64,000 nucleotides of DNA, from the NCBI RefSeq assembly GCF_000959725.1, contig NZ_CP009322.1, positions 2,728,001-2,792,000 of the forward strand, read 5' to 3'. This DNA is from Burkholderia gladioli. Its GTDB lineage: Bacteria; Pseudomonadota; Gammaproteobacteria; Burkholderiales; Burkholderiaceae. The notes under the pieces are model-generated. The model searched no databases and had not been told where the DNA came from. It worked only from the letters and a program-made list of their open reading frames with translations. Below are positions 17,240-25,602 of this stretch, in pieces (positions within the stretch are counted from its first letter, which is position 1; each line of letters starts with the position of its first letter). Made by a program: the position numbers and the translations under genes.

Positions 17240-18283
17240 ATGAACACCTCGACTGACCGGGCCGCCTCGATCGGCAAGCTGCTGGTCGCCACGCTCGCCA
17301 TCCTCTCCAGCGCCGCCCAGGCGGCGGGCTTCGACTGCGCGAAGGCGAGTTCGCCGACCGAGCAACGCATCTGCGCCGACGCGCAGTTGTCGAAGCAGGA
17401 CGAGACGCTGCAGGCGCTCTATGCGCAAGTGCCGGCCTCGCCCGACTGGCGCGCGGACCAGCGCGCCTGGCTGGCCCGGCGCGACGCATGTGGCGACGAC
17501 GCCTGCCTGCGCAACCTCTACGCCGACCGCATCGTGGTGCTGCGCCATGCGCGCACGCCGTTCCACTGGGGCACGCGCTGGCAGCGCGTCGACGCGGGCG
17601 GCCACGACGGCGCGCAGCTCGACATCACGCAGGTCAACGAGCGGCAGTTCTCGTTCAGCTTCGATGCGGTGGCCGGCGTGAATTCCGGCGCGCTATCCGA
17701 GACGGCGCGCTTTTCCGCGCCCGACACGGCCAGCTATGTCGGCGACGCGAAGATGGATACCCAAGGCTGCGTGCTGACCTTCCGGCGCGTGCTGAACCGG
17801 CTCGAGGTCGAACAGCAGGGCGGTGCCTTCGCCTGCGGCGCCGGCGTGGGCGTCTCCTACGGCGGCGATTACGTCGCTGCCGCGCGCGACCCGAACGCCG
17901 AGCCGAGCCTGCTCTCGCTCGGCGTGGCGAGCACGCCTGCGCAGGACGCGGCGCTGCGCAAGCTGCTCGGACGCGACTACCGGACCATGGTGGCGACGGC
18001 CAGCGTAGTCGACACGCAGGCCGACAATCTCGACGGCAATGGCGCGCGCGTGGTCGGGATGTTCGTGCAGGGCGTCGCCTGCGATACCAAGTCCGTATTG
18101 ATGAGCGACGCTCACGGGCACCTCTGGGCGGGCGTCTGGGAAGCGGGCGCGGTCTCGGCGCCGGCGCAACTGCGCTACTACACCAATGTCGCCGCCGACA
18201 AGCAGCGGCTGCCCAAGACGATCGCCGCGGTCAACGCCGAGACCTGCCCCGGCGAGCCCGTCACGGTCCGGATGATGCCCTGA
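17240..18283 (+). CDS. Exported LprI/DUF1311-domain protein, second copy
   Basis: 347 residues; ATG preceded by GGAGACCGT. Signal peptide to about residue 30 (SSAAQAAGFD). The mature start FDCAKASSPTEQRICADAQL is a clear paralogue of the domain in the protein at 12455, followed by LYADRIVVLRH. The C-terminal 230 residues are unlike that protein and contain isolated cysteines (QGCVLTFRR, GVACDTKSV, NAETCPGEP). Periplasmic. It lies 114 nt after bamA on the same strand. Possible roles are envelope protection or peptidoglycan-enzyme inhibition, unproven. Confidence 0.75.
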   Translation: MNTSTDRAASIGKLLVATLAILSSAAQAAGFDCAKASSPTEQRICADAQLSKQDETLQALYAQVPASPDWRADQRAWLARRDACGDDACLRNLYADRIVVLRHARTPFHWGTRWQRVDAGGHDGAQLDITQVNERQFSFSFDAVAGVNSGALSETARFSAPDTASYVGDAKMDTQGCVLTFRRVLNRLEVEQQGGAFACGAGVGVSYGGDYVAAARDPNAEPSLLSLGVASTPAQDAALRKLLGRDYRTMVATASVVDTQADNLDGNGARVVGMFVQGVACDTKSVLMSDAHGHLWAGVWEAGAVSAPAQLRYYTNVAADKQRLPKTIAAVNAETCPGEPVTVRMMP

Positions 18284-18408
18284 GGCGAAACGGGCCCGGG
18301 ATGACGCTTCGCCTGCATGCCCGCCATGGCGCCTCGCGCCAAGCCGCGAACCGTCGTGACGGGGGCCGGCATGCTAGATTGGCAGGCACCGCCTCTCACG
18401 ACATCGCC

Positions 18409-19269
18409 ATGCCGATTCCCGACCGGTTCGCCGCCCGCCGCCACCCGCGCCGCGCCACTGTTGCCGCCCTCGCCACCTTGCTGCTGACGCTGGCAGCCTG
18501 CGCGCCGTCGCAGCCGCCCGGCGCGGCCGCGTCCACGCCGGCCACGCCGCTGTCGGGCGCCGCCCCGCTCACGCTCGAACGCGCCAAGTCCGACGCCTTC
18601 GTCGCGCAATACGGCATCGAGCCCGATTCGCCGAAGGCGGCCATCATCGCGCGCTGGCGCGAGAAGATGCTGACCGATCCCGACATCGTGCGCGCCTTCG
18701 GCATGGGCGACGGCGGCCAGGCCGGGCGCTCGCTCGCCGAGCGGCGCCCCGAGTTCTTCAGCGAGGGGTCGCTGCGCGTCTCGCAGTCGGACCGCTCGAC
18801 CTTCATCTCGATCGGCGCGCGCGTGCTGGACGCGGCGCCGCCCGATTGCGGCGGCGAGAAGAGCATGAGCGCCGTGATCGTGCGCTACCTGTCGCTGGCC
18901 AGGCTGTCCGACCAGGACATCGACGACTACTTCCGGATCACCTACGAATCGCTGAAGCGCTCGGCGCAGCAGACGCCGCTGGCCACCGTCAACGAGCCGC
19001 AACGCGAGCAGGGACGCAACGCGCTGTCGGCGGCGATCGCCGAACGGCTCAAGGGCGACCCGGACGCGGCGCGCTCGCTGGCCGCCGCGGTGGCCGACCC
19101 GGCCGCCGTCACGCCGGAGATCTGGTGCAGCAACATGCGCACCATGGAGCACGCGGTGCTGAGCATTCCGCAGCCGCAGCGCGACTGGCTGCTGATCTCG
19201 ATCCAGACCGACGCGCTGGCCAGGCGCAGCGCCAACCTGCCGGTGCCGCGCCCGCCGTCGGCGCCCTGA
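18409..19269 (+). CDS. Probable lipoprotein of unknown function
   Basis: 286 residues from the ATG at 18409 (MPIPDRFAARR). The hydrophobic signal ends in the lipobox LAAC at about residues 33-36, then a proline/alanine linker leads to a soluble helical domain (ERAKSDAFVAQYGIEPDSPK, YLSLARLSDQDIDDYF, WCSNMRTMEHAVLSIP). An outer-membrane or periplasm-anchored lipoprotein is likely. Same strand as the LprI gene upstream, 125 nt apart. Family not recognised. Confidence 0.65.
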   Translation: MPIPDRFAARRHPRRATVAALATLLLTLAACAPSQPPGAAASTPATPLSGAAPLTLERAKSDAFVAQYGIEPDSPKAAIIARWREKMLTDPDIVRAFGMGDGGQAGRSLAERRPEFFSEGSLRVSQSDRSTFISIGARVLDAAPPDCGGEKSMSAVIVRYLSLARLSDQDIDDYFRITYESLKRSAQQTPLATVNEPQREQGRNALSAAIAERLKGDPDAARSLAAAVADPAAVTPEIWCSNMRTMEHAVLSIPQPQRDWLLISIQTDALARRSANLPVPRPPSAP

Positions 19270-19453
19270 ACGAGCGCGCCAGGGCGCGCCTGCACGCCGG
19301 TCGATTGCTTCCCGGCCCGCAACAGTCGAGGCAAGCGGGCGCGATCGACATCATCAGGTTGCATGCGCAAACAAGCGCTTCCGCATGCGCCGGGCGCATC
19401 GCACCGAATTAGCCATCTTTGACAGTTCGAGGATGGGCTCCACTAAAACCAGC

Positions 19454-19477
19454 GCAAGCGTTTGCGCAAACGCTTGC
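19454..19477. repeat. Perfect 24-bp palindrome, LacI-type operator look
   Basis: Left half GCAAGCGTTTGC and right half GCAAACGCTTGC are exact reverse complements. The half-sites resemble the GCAAACGTTTGC core used by many LacI/GalR regulators. It lies in a 434-base gap between convergent 3' ends, where no gene needs an operator. A looser GCGCAAACAAGCGC is nearby at about 19369-19382. Confidence 0.6.
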
Positions 19478-19670
19478 CGAAAAATAATCAAGCCCGGCAT
19501 CTCGCATTAACGGCAGGGAGTCGACATTCATTAATGGCCGGGCACTGGAATTTACGATCGGCGATGGTTTTTTCAGGCCGTTCATGCGATTATTCCGCGG
19601 CGACGTTATCCATACGTCGCACGGAAATACCGCTGGCCCGTAATCCGGCGGCATTATCCAGTGCCTTGAC

Positions 19671-19699
19671 GATCCGCGCCGCACGGCGCGGATCTTTTT
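19671..19699 (+). terminator. Intrinsic terminator without an upstream gene
   Basis: Stem GATCCGCGCC / GGCGCGGATC with loop GCAC, followed by TTTTT (19695-19699) on the plus strand. The nearest plus-strand gene ends 400 nt upstream, so it may end read-through from that gene or an unannotated short transcript. Read on the minus strand the stem has no U-run. Confidence 0.65.
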
Positions 19700-19703
19700 C
19701 CGC

Positions 19704-20039
19704 TCAGCGGCGCAGTTGCCGTGCGCTCGCGAAACGATGGCGCCGCTCGCCGTCCTGCACGCTGTCGACGCCGATCCGGTAGGCACGCCGCGCGTACTCG
19801 CGATGCCGGGCCAGCTCGGCCACCAGGCTGCTGGTGTACACGTCGAGCAGCCTGGCGCTGCCGTCGGCCGCCTCCCCCTCGCTGCCGACGCTGCGACCGA
19901 TCATCATGCCGATCCCGCAATAACCGTCGATGCTGCCCGTCATCCGCTCGTTCGGACAGTGCCGGTCGAAATCCGCCTTCAATCTTTTCAAGCGAAGATC
20001 CCTGATCGTATCGACGATCAGCCATTTGATGAATTTCAC
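19704..20039 (-). CDS. Hypothetical protein of 111 residues
   Basis: Starts with GTG (MKFIKWLIVDTIRDLRLKRL). The first 10 residues are hydrophobic; the rest is soluble and rich in Arg and Asp (RLLDVYTSSLVAELARHREY, YRIGVDSVQDGERR). No clear signal peptide. The ribosome site is weak and GTG-only, so the start is uncertain. It may be a small basic cytoplasmic protein. Family not recognised. Confidence 0.5.
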   Translation of the reverse strand: MKFIKWLIVDTIRDLRLKRLKADFDRHCPNERMTGSIDGYCGIGMMIGRSVGSEGEAADGSARLLDVYTSSLVAELARHREYARRAYRIGVDSVQDGERRHRFASARQLRR

Positions 20040-20336
20040 GTTGGCCTCGATGTTCTAATTGTGTCCCGACAAAATGCTCGGTTTAGCGCCAGCGAGTGAG
20101 CTCATATCCCCGTGAAATGCCGAATGGCGTCGTTCGCATCGCGCGCGCCGGCGATTCTAAATCATAAATTCGGAATCGGGATTAATCGCAAATCGATACC
20201 GCCGCATTCGCGACTATTTCCCATTATTTAATTCCCGCCAGGAGACAATCAGGCGATTGTTCCGGCATTACGCGAAATCGGCGAGGTTGTGGCGAGGCCG
20301 GAACGGCCTCGCCGAGGCGGGTGATATCGAGCCGGC

Positions 20337-21113
20337 CTAGCCGCGGCCGACGAAGGGCATCTGGCTGGCCATCACCGTCATGTTCAGCACGTTCGCCGTG
20401 AGCGGCAGGCTCGCTATGTAGCCGACCGCGTCGGCCACGTGCGAGACGTCGAACATCGGCTCGGTGGCGATGCTGCCGTTGGCCTGCAGCACGCCGCGCT
20501 GCATCCGCTCGGAGAGTTCGGTCAGCGCGTTGCCGATGTCGATCTGGCAGCCGACGATGCCGAACTGGCGGCCGTCCAGCGCGATGCTCTTGGTCAGGCC
20601 CAGCACCGCGTGCTTGCTGGCCGTGTAGGGCGAGGTGAAGGGGCGCGGCGTGTGCGCCGAGATCGAGCCGTTGTTGATGATGCGGCCGCCGCGCGGCGTC
20701 TGCCGGCGCATCAGTGCGAAGGCGCCGCGCGCGCAGAGGAATACGCCGGTCACGTTGGTGTCGATCACGTCGCGCCACTGCTCGACGCTCAACTCGTCCA
20801 TCGGCACCGCCGGGGCGTTCACGCCGGCATTGTTGAACAGCAGGTCGAGGCGGCCGTAGGTCCGCTCGATGGTCGCGTAGAGCTCGTCGACGCTGGCCGC
20901 GTCGCGCACGTCGACCGTCACCGCGAGCGCTTCGCGGCCGTCGGCCCTGGCCTCCTCGACCAAGGCGGCCAACGGCTCGGCGCGCCGCCCCGCGGCCACC
21001 ACCGTGAAGCCGTCGGCCAGCAGCCGCCTGGCCGCGGCGCGGCCGATCCCGCTGCCGGCACCCGTCACGAGTGCGATGCGCGGCGCGGCCGCGGTGCTTG
21101 CTGTCGATTCCAT
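20337..21113 (-). CDS. SDR-family oxidoreductase
   Basis: 258 residues. The Rossmann motif TGAGSGIG is near residue 18, NNAG is near residue 93, and the active-site Ser (NNGSIS) and SPYTASK Tyr/Lys are all present. This is a classical NAD(P)-dependent short-chain dehydrogenase. C-terminal substrate loop: [18 protein letters not shown]. Stand-alone, with no neighbour suggesting the substrate. Confidence 0.9.
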   Translation of the reverse strand: MESTASTAAAPRIALVTGAGSGIGRAAARRLLADGFTVVAAGRRAEPLAALVEEARADGREALAVTVDVRDAASVDELYATIERTYGRLDLLFNNAGVNAPAVPMDELSVEQWRDVIDTNVTGVFLCARGAFALMRRQTPRGGRIINNGSISAHTPRPFTSPYTASKHAVLGLTKSIALDGRQFGIVGCQIDIGNALTELSERMQRGVLQANGSIATEPMFDVSHVADAVGYIASLPLTANVLNMTVMASQMPFVGRG

Positions 21114-21326
21114 CCTGAAGTCTCCTGTGGCTGTCGCGAACGAGGGCGGCGCGGCCGGGACGGCACGCGCCGCTCAGCGCCAGTGTAGGCAAGTCCGGCC
21201 GCGCGTGGGTGCAAGGCGCGACCGGCGGCGGGCGCACCGCGAAGGTGCTAGCATGGCGCAAGCCGCTGCCGGCTTGCGCCGCGGGCTTTCGATACGCTTG
21301 CACATCGCAGGGAACCAGGAGGAGTT

Positions 21327-21560
21327 ATGTCTATCGACTATCGTGGGTTTCGCGTGACCACGGACGTCTCGCCGGACGATACCGGCATGCAGTGGCGCTA
21401 CAGCGCGAAGATCGACCCCGTCGACGACAGCTATCGCGACGCGAAGCTGCCGCCCGTCGAGGGCACGGTATCGCGGCTGAAGATCGACGTGCTGATGGTG
21501 ATGAGCATGGTCGAGCAACTCGCCAAGGACATGATCGAGGAGTGGCACAAGAAGCAGTGA
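21327..21560 (+). CDS. Small hypothetical protein of 77 residues
   Basis: ATG preceded by AGGAGGAGTT, an excellent ribosome site. Sequence MSIDYRGFRVTTDVSPDD, with GMQWRYSAKIDP and the C-terminal helix MVMSMVEQLAKDMIEEWHK. Acidic, soluble, no signal. The strong RBS and codon bias make it a real gene. Family not recognised. Confidence 0.75.
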   Translation: MSIDYRGFRVTTDVSPDDTGMQWRYSAKIDPVDDSYRDAKLPPVEGTVSRLKIDVLMVMSMVEQLAKDMIEEWHKKQ

Positions 21561-21820
21561 GCCGGCGCGCGCCGCTCGCATCCTGACCGGCTCGCCGGAG
21601 CCGGAAGCCGCCGCGGTCCTCGACGGTCATGCAGTTCCGCGCGACGTGTCCCGCGTCGCGCATCACCGGTTCGGCTCCCGACGCGGCAGCGTCGCGCGAG
21701 ACGATCCGGCGCCCTCCCCGCCTCGCTTTCCATTCCCGCCGCTGCCACACCATCCGCAGGCTTCATTTACCGGCTTCATTCGCCGACCGACCGGACGGCC
21801 GGGACGTGACGCGCCTGGAC

Positions 21821-22972
21821 TCAGCGACGCCCGCCCTCGCCCGGCGCGGCGCTCGCGCCTTGGCCGACCAGCGCCGAATGGGCGAGGCGGATCGCGTCGT
21901 GGCCTGCCTGCTTGGCCTCGTAGAGCGCGAGATCGGCCCGCACGTAGAGACGCTCGAAGGTGTCGCCGCCCTCGGCCGAGGCGATGCCGCCGCTGATCGT
22001 GTAGCGGTATTCGCCGCCCGGCGTCATCACCGCGCGCGCGGCCGCCGCGACGCGCAGGCGCTCGCCGGCCTGCCAGGCGTCACGTGCCGAGGTACCCGGC
22101 AGCAACACCCCGAAGGTTTCGCCGCCGAGCCGGCCGAGCACGGTCTCGGCGCGCAGTTGCGCCGAGGCGAGCTGGGCGAAGTCGCGCAGCAAGGCATCGC
22201 CGCCGTCGCGGCCCGCGACCTGGTTGGCCCGTTCGAGATGATCGAGTTCGATCAGCAGCAGCGCGACGGGACGGCCGCCGCGCTGACGCGCCAGCCGCTC
22301 GCGCACCAGCGCCTCGAAGCGGTCGCGCTCCGGCAGGCCCGTCAGCGGATCGCCATGAGCCGGGCCGGCGGGGCGCGCCAGCAGCGCATCCTGCGCCAGC
22401 AGCACGGCGGCCAGCGGCAGCAGTGCCAGCGCGATGCCGCCCAGCGGCGACGCCGCGGCCAGCAGGGGAAACACCGGCACGGCCGCCTGGGCGCAGGAGC
22501 CGAAGCCGACCAGCAAGGCCAGCGCCGCCACCCCGCGCGACGACCAGGCGGCGGTGCCCGATGCCGGCCGACGCACCATGCCGAGCGCGATCAGGACACC
22601 GAACGCAAGGGCATAGATGCCCGCCGCCAAGCTGCCGAGCATGCCGCCGTGGCGCATGAGCTGGCTGGCCGCCAATACCAGGCCGAGCACCGCCAGCGCG
22701 CCGCCGAGCAGGGCCCAGGACGGCCGCCGCCCGCCGAAGCGCAGGCAACCGGCCAGGAAACAGGCCAGCGAGGCGGCCGCGACGAAGCTGGCCGGCGCGC
22801 CGGCCAGCGCGCCCGACCAGGACAGCCAGGACGCGATCGCAGCCAGCGCGGCGGCGGCGCTCCATTCGCGCAGGCCGGGCAAGGCGGCGCGCAGCAAGGA
22901 GACCAGCAGGACGAGTGCAGCCAGCGCGATCGAGGCGCCGAGCATGATGAGGCAGGGAGAGGATTCGGTCAT
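21821..22972 (-). CDS. Membrane GGDEF-domain protein with degenerate active site
   Basis: 383 residues: about six hydrophobic segments in the first 195 residues, then a GGDEF domain starting near HGDPLTGLPERDRFEAL. The signature is GGETF (residues 283-287) instead of GGDEF/GGEEF: the fourth residue is Thr where Glu or Gln is required. The upstream DxxxF-like position reads ELDHLERANQVAGRDGGD. Diguanylate cyclase activity is therefore doubtful; it may act as a c-di-GMP or GTP sensor or a scaffold. Stand-alone. Family assignment is firm, activity is inference. Confidence 0.85.
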   Translation of the reverse strand: MTESSPCLIMLGASIALAALVLLVSLLRAALPGLREWSAAAALAAIASWLSWSGALAGAPASFVAAASLACFLAGCLRFGGRRPSWALLGGALAVLGLVLAASQLMRHGGMLGSLAAGIYALAFGVLIALGMVRRPASGTAAWSSRGVAALALLVGFGSCAQAAVPVFPLLAAASPLGGIALALLPLAAVLLAQDALLARPAGPAHGDPLTGLPERDRFEALVRERLARQRGGRPVALLLIELDHLERANQVAGRDGGDALLRDFAQLASAQLRAETVLGRLGGETFGVLLPGTSARDAWQAGERLRVAAAARAVMTPGGEYRYTISGGIASAEGGDTFERLYVRADLALYEAKQAGHDAIRLAHSALVGQGASAAPGEGGRR

Positions 22973-23416
22973 GCGCGGGTCAGCGGTCCTGCCCGGCGGT
23001 GAGGGTCGGCAGACTGGCCGTCATGCCTGAAGGCGGTTCGCCGCCCTCGATACGAACTGCGATGCTCGAGCCGGCCAACGGCCGGCAGGATGGTTAAAGC
23101 GCCCCGGACATCCATGTCAATCTCTCACTCTGTTGTCGACGGATCGTCCGCATGCGAGATGCATAGGTACAGATCGATCCGGAGCCGCCGCGCCGGGCGG
23201 CACGACTGGCATCGCGCGCCCGCTCGGTCGGGCATGGACAGCCAGGCCTGGTGCCGCTCGCCTGCCTGCCCGATACCACGTCGCCATGACGGCGACCGAC
23301 TCGCTGTGATTGTAGGGGGGGATTCGCGCCGAAATGTATCGAGCTTGAAAACTTTATCAATCTTTCACTTGCGCACCGGGCTCTTCCGGTGCTTGGCACG
23401 TCGTGCGGTGCACCGG
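22973..23416. other. Intergenic region, nothing recognised
   Basis: About 440 bases between the start of the GGDEF gene and the rrf2-type promoter. It includes a short G-run near 23315 and an AT-richer patch at 23330-23370. No RNA gene or supported small gene seen. Confidence 0.5.
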
Positions 23417-23469
23417 TTGCACAGGCTCCCGAAGCACGCTACCCTAACTCCGATTATTCAAGTCGGAGT
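23417..23469 (+). promoter_or_regulatory. Promoter and operator of the Rrf2-type regulator
   Basis: TTGCAC (23417-23422), 17-nt spacer, TACCCT (23440-23445). A perfect inverted repeat ACTCCGA-N9-TCGGAGT at 23447-23469 covers the predicted transcription start, and its right arm contains the Shine-Dalgarno GGAG. An autoregulatory Rrf2 operator is the simplest reading. A closely related site lies in the promoter of the oxidoreductase gene at 24116-25327. Confidence 0.7.
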
Positions 23470-23473
23470 GGCA

Positions 23474-24007
23474 ATGGCACACATCAGTACAGGCGTCGAA
23501 TACGGGCTGCATTGCCTGCTCTACCTGGCCGAGCCGGCCTCCGGCATGCGCGAGGCGAGCGTGCGCGACCTCGCCGAGCTGCAGGGCGTGCCGCTCGATT
23601 TTCTCGCCAAGCTGTTCACCAAGCTGCACAAGGCGGGGCTGGTGATCGCCACCGAAGGCGCGAAGGGCGGCTTCGCGCTGGCGCGGCCGGCCGACCAGAT
23701 CTCGGTGCTCGACGTGGTCAGCGCGATCGACGGCGACAAGTCCCTGTTCGAATGTCGCGAGGTGCGCGAGCGTTGCGCCGTGTTCGAAGGGACCAAGCCG
23801 GCCTGGGCGACCAGCGGCGTCTGCGCGATCCATTCGGTGATGCAGCAGGCGGAGAAGAAGATGCGCGAGTCGCTGGCCTCGCAGTCGCTCGCCGATATTG
23901 CTGAGCGCTTCTCATCGAAGGCGCCGCGCAGTTTCGGGCCGCAGGTGGTGAAGTGGTTCGAGGATCGCGCCGCGAGCCGGCGCCGCGAACGCGGCGCGGC
24001 GGGCTGA
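23474..24007 (+). CDS. Rrf2-family Fe-S-type transcriptional regulator
   Basis: 177 residues from the ATG at 23474. Rrf2 winged helix (YGLHCLLYLAEPASG, VPLDFLAKLFTKLHKAGLV, EGAKGGFALARP). Three cysteines at 94, 101 and 117 (FECREVRERC...GVCAIH) are placed as in cluster-binding members such as IscR and NsrR, so redox or nitrosative sensing is plausible. Converges with the NADH-dehydrogenase-like gene, whose promoter carries the same operator motif; that gene is the likely target. Confidence 0.88.
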   Translation: MAHISTGVEYGLHCLLYLAEPASGMREASVRDLAELQGVPLDFLAKLFTKLHKAGLVIATEGAKGGFALARPADQISVLDVVSAIDGDKSLFECREVRERCAVFEGTKPAWATSGVCAIHSVMQQAEKKMRESLASQSLADIAERFSSKAPRSFGPQVVKWFEDRAASRRRERGAAG

Positions 24008-24053
24008 ACGAGGCAAGCCGAACGCAGCCGGCATCGCCGGCTGCCGACATGAC

Positions 24054-24085
24054 AAGAGGGGCGGCCCGCCGGGCCGCCCCTTCTC
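24054..24085. terminator. Bidirectional terminator between rrf2-type gene and oxidoreductase
   Basis: Ten-base-pair stem GGGGCGGCCC / GGGCCGCCCC with loop GCC, flanked by AAGA on one side and TTCT on the other. It sits between two convergent genes. The U-tract is short in both directions. Confidence 0.65.
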
Positions 24086-24115
24086 GTTGATGCCGCGCTC
24101 GCTCAGGCCACCACC

Positions 24116-25327
24116 TCATGCCACCACGATACGCAGCGGATCGGCCGCCGCCAGCGCCTCGGCACGATCGGCCGCGGGCGGATAGATCCACTCCGAGTTG
24201 ATCTGCCGCTTGAGCGTCTTCGCCTGCGCACCCTCCAGCTTCACCACGCGGTCCCAGCCCTCCGTATAGACGGCGCCCCACGGCCCGAGGTCGAGGCAGG
24301 TCACGTACTTCGGCTGGCTATAGGGCAGCGGCGCCTGGCCGAGCAGGTCGGCGGCCGCGTTGTGGCCGGCCGAACGGCCCAGGTTCATGGCGTGCTGGCA
24401 GGACATCTTGGCGTGATTGCCGGCATCGTCGGTCGCGGCATAGGCGCAATCGCCCGTCGCGAACACGTCCTCCACGCCGATCACCTTCAGGTTGCGATCG
24501 ACGAACAGGCGGCCGAAGCCATCGCGCTCGCCGGGAATCTGCGCGGTCAACGCGCTGGCCCGCGCGCCGGCGGTCCAGATCACGGTGGCAGCCTCGATCC
24601 GCTCGCCGTTGGCCAGCGTCACGCCGCCGGCATCCACCGCGGCCACGCCCGAGCCGAGCTTCCAGCTCACGCCGAGTTCGCCCAGTGCCTGCGTGATGAC
24701 GGGGCGCGGGCCCGGGCCCAGGTCGGCGCCGAGTTCGTCGTTGCCATCGACCAGGATCACCCGCACCTCGGCATCGGCACCCAGCGTCTCGCGCAGGCGC
24801 GCCGGCATTTCGGCGGCGGTCTCGATGCCGGTGAAACCGGCGCCCGCGATCACCACCGTGGCGCGCGCGGCGCCGGCCGGCAACTGGCCGAGCGTCTTCA
24901 GGTGCGCCTCCAGCTTCACGGCCTCCTCGAGCTGGTCGACGTTGAACGCGTGCGCGTCGAGCCCCTCGATCGCGGGCCGGAACAGCCGGCTGCCGGCCGC
25001 CAGCACCAGGCGGTCGTAGCCGATCTCCCGGCGCGCCGCGCCGGCCTGGGTGCCGATCACCGCGACCTTGCGATTCGCCACGTCGATGGTTTCCACATGG
25101 CCGGCAACGAAGCGCACGCCAACGGCATCGAACAAGGCCTGCAGCGGCGCCTTCATCGCGCCCGGGTCCGCCTCGTAGAGGCGCGGGCGCACATGCAGCT
25201 CGGGCGCCGGCGCCACCAGGGCAATCTCGACGTCGTCGCGGCCGAGCTGATCGAGCAAGCGCGCCGACGCCAGCGCGCTCCACATACCGGCAAAGCCGGC
25301 GCCGATGACAAGAATGCGTTTCGACAC
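24116..25327 (-). CDS. FAD-dependent NADH dehydrogenase-like oxidoreductase
   Basis: 403 residues from the GTG at 25327, which has AGGAG 8 nt upstream. N-terminal FAD motif ILVIGAGFAGMWSAL, second dinucleotide motif VVIAGAGFTGIETAAEMP near 160, and the FAD-contacting GVEDVFATGDCAYA near 290: the Ndh/type II NADH:quinone oxidoreductase fold. No C-terminal membrane helix is obvious. Likely transfers electrons from NAD(P)H to a quinone or small acceptor. Its promoter overlaps an Rrf2-type operator, so redox control by the convergent regulator is likely. Confidence 0.85.
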   Translation of the reverse strand: MSKRILVIGAGFAGMWSALASARLLDQLGRDDVEIALVAPAPELHVRPRLYEADPGAMKAPLQALFDAVGVRFVAGHVETIDVANRKVAVIGTQAGAARREIGYDRLVLAAGSRLFRPAIEGLDAHAFNVDQLEEAVKLEAHLKTLGQLPAGAARATVVIAGAGFTGIETAAEMPARLRETLGADAEVRVILVDGNDELGADLGPGPRPVITQALGELGVSWKLGSGVAAVDAGGVTLANGERIEAATVIWTAGARASALTAQIPGERDGFGRLFVDRNLKVIGVEDVFATGDCAYAATDDAGNHAKMSCQHAMNLGRSAGHNAAADLLGQAPLPYSQPKYVTCLDLGPWGAVYTEGWDRVVKLEGAQAKTLKRQINSEWIYPPAADRAEALAAADPLRIVVA

Positions 25328-25384
25328 TTTTCTCTCTCCTGGACAGGTCACGATTTCGGGCGGCACGCTCGCCGCACGTCGAAT

Positions 25385-25408
25385 AACTCGGATTCTATTT
25401 GTCGTAGT
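25385..25408 (-). promoter_or_regulatory. Rrf2-type operator overlapping the oxidoreductase promoter
   Basis: On the plus strand this 24-nt segment matches the site in front of the Rrf2 gene at 18 of 24 positions and keeps the ACTCSGA-N9-TCGKAGT layout. On the minus strand a promoter TTGCAT-N17-TAGAAT overlaps it, so binding would block RNA polymerase. It lies about 60 bp upstream of the GTG start. Confidence 0.6.
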
Positions 25409-25602
25409 TCGTAGATGCAAGTGTGGAATCCGCAACAAATCGTCTCGATTTCCAGCTTGCGCGATGGCGATCGATCTCGTATCTTATGTGCGACTCTATT
25501 TATCCAAGTTACATGCCTGAAGCCCGTCCTCCAGCGCCGGACGCTCAGTTTTCCTGATCAGCCGGCGCCCTCGAAGACCAGACTCATGCCCTCCTGCCGC
25601 CG

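Noticed and set aside
14831..17605. 924-codon open frame antisense to bamA
   Set aside because: Composition (Arg, Ala, His, Val, Asp) is a mirror of a high-GC gene; the plus-strand BamA motifs are unambiguous.
19462..19782. 106-codon plus-strand frame in the 19.3-19.7 kb gap
   Set aside because: It reads through the terminator stem and into the antisense of the 111-residue gene; composition is noncoding.
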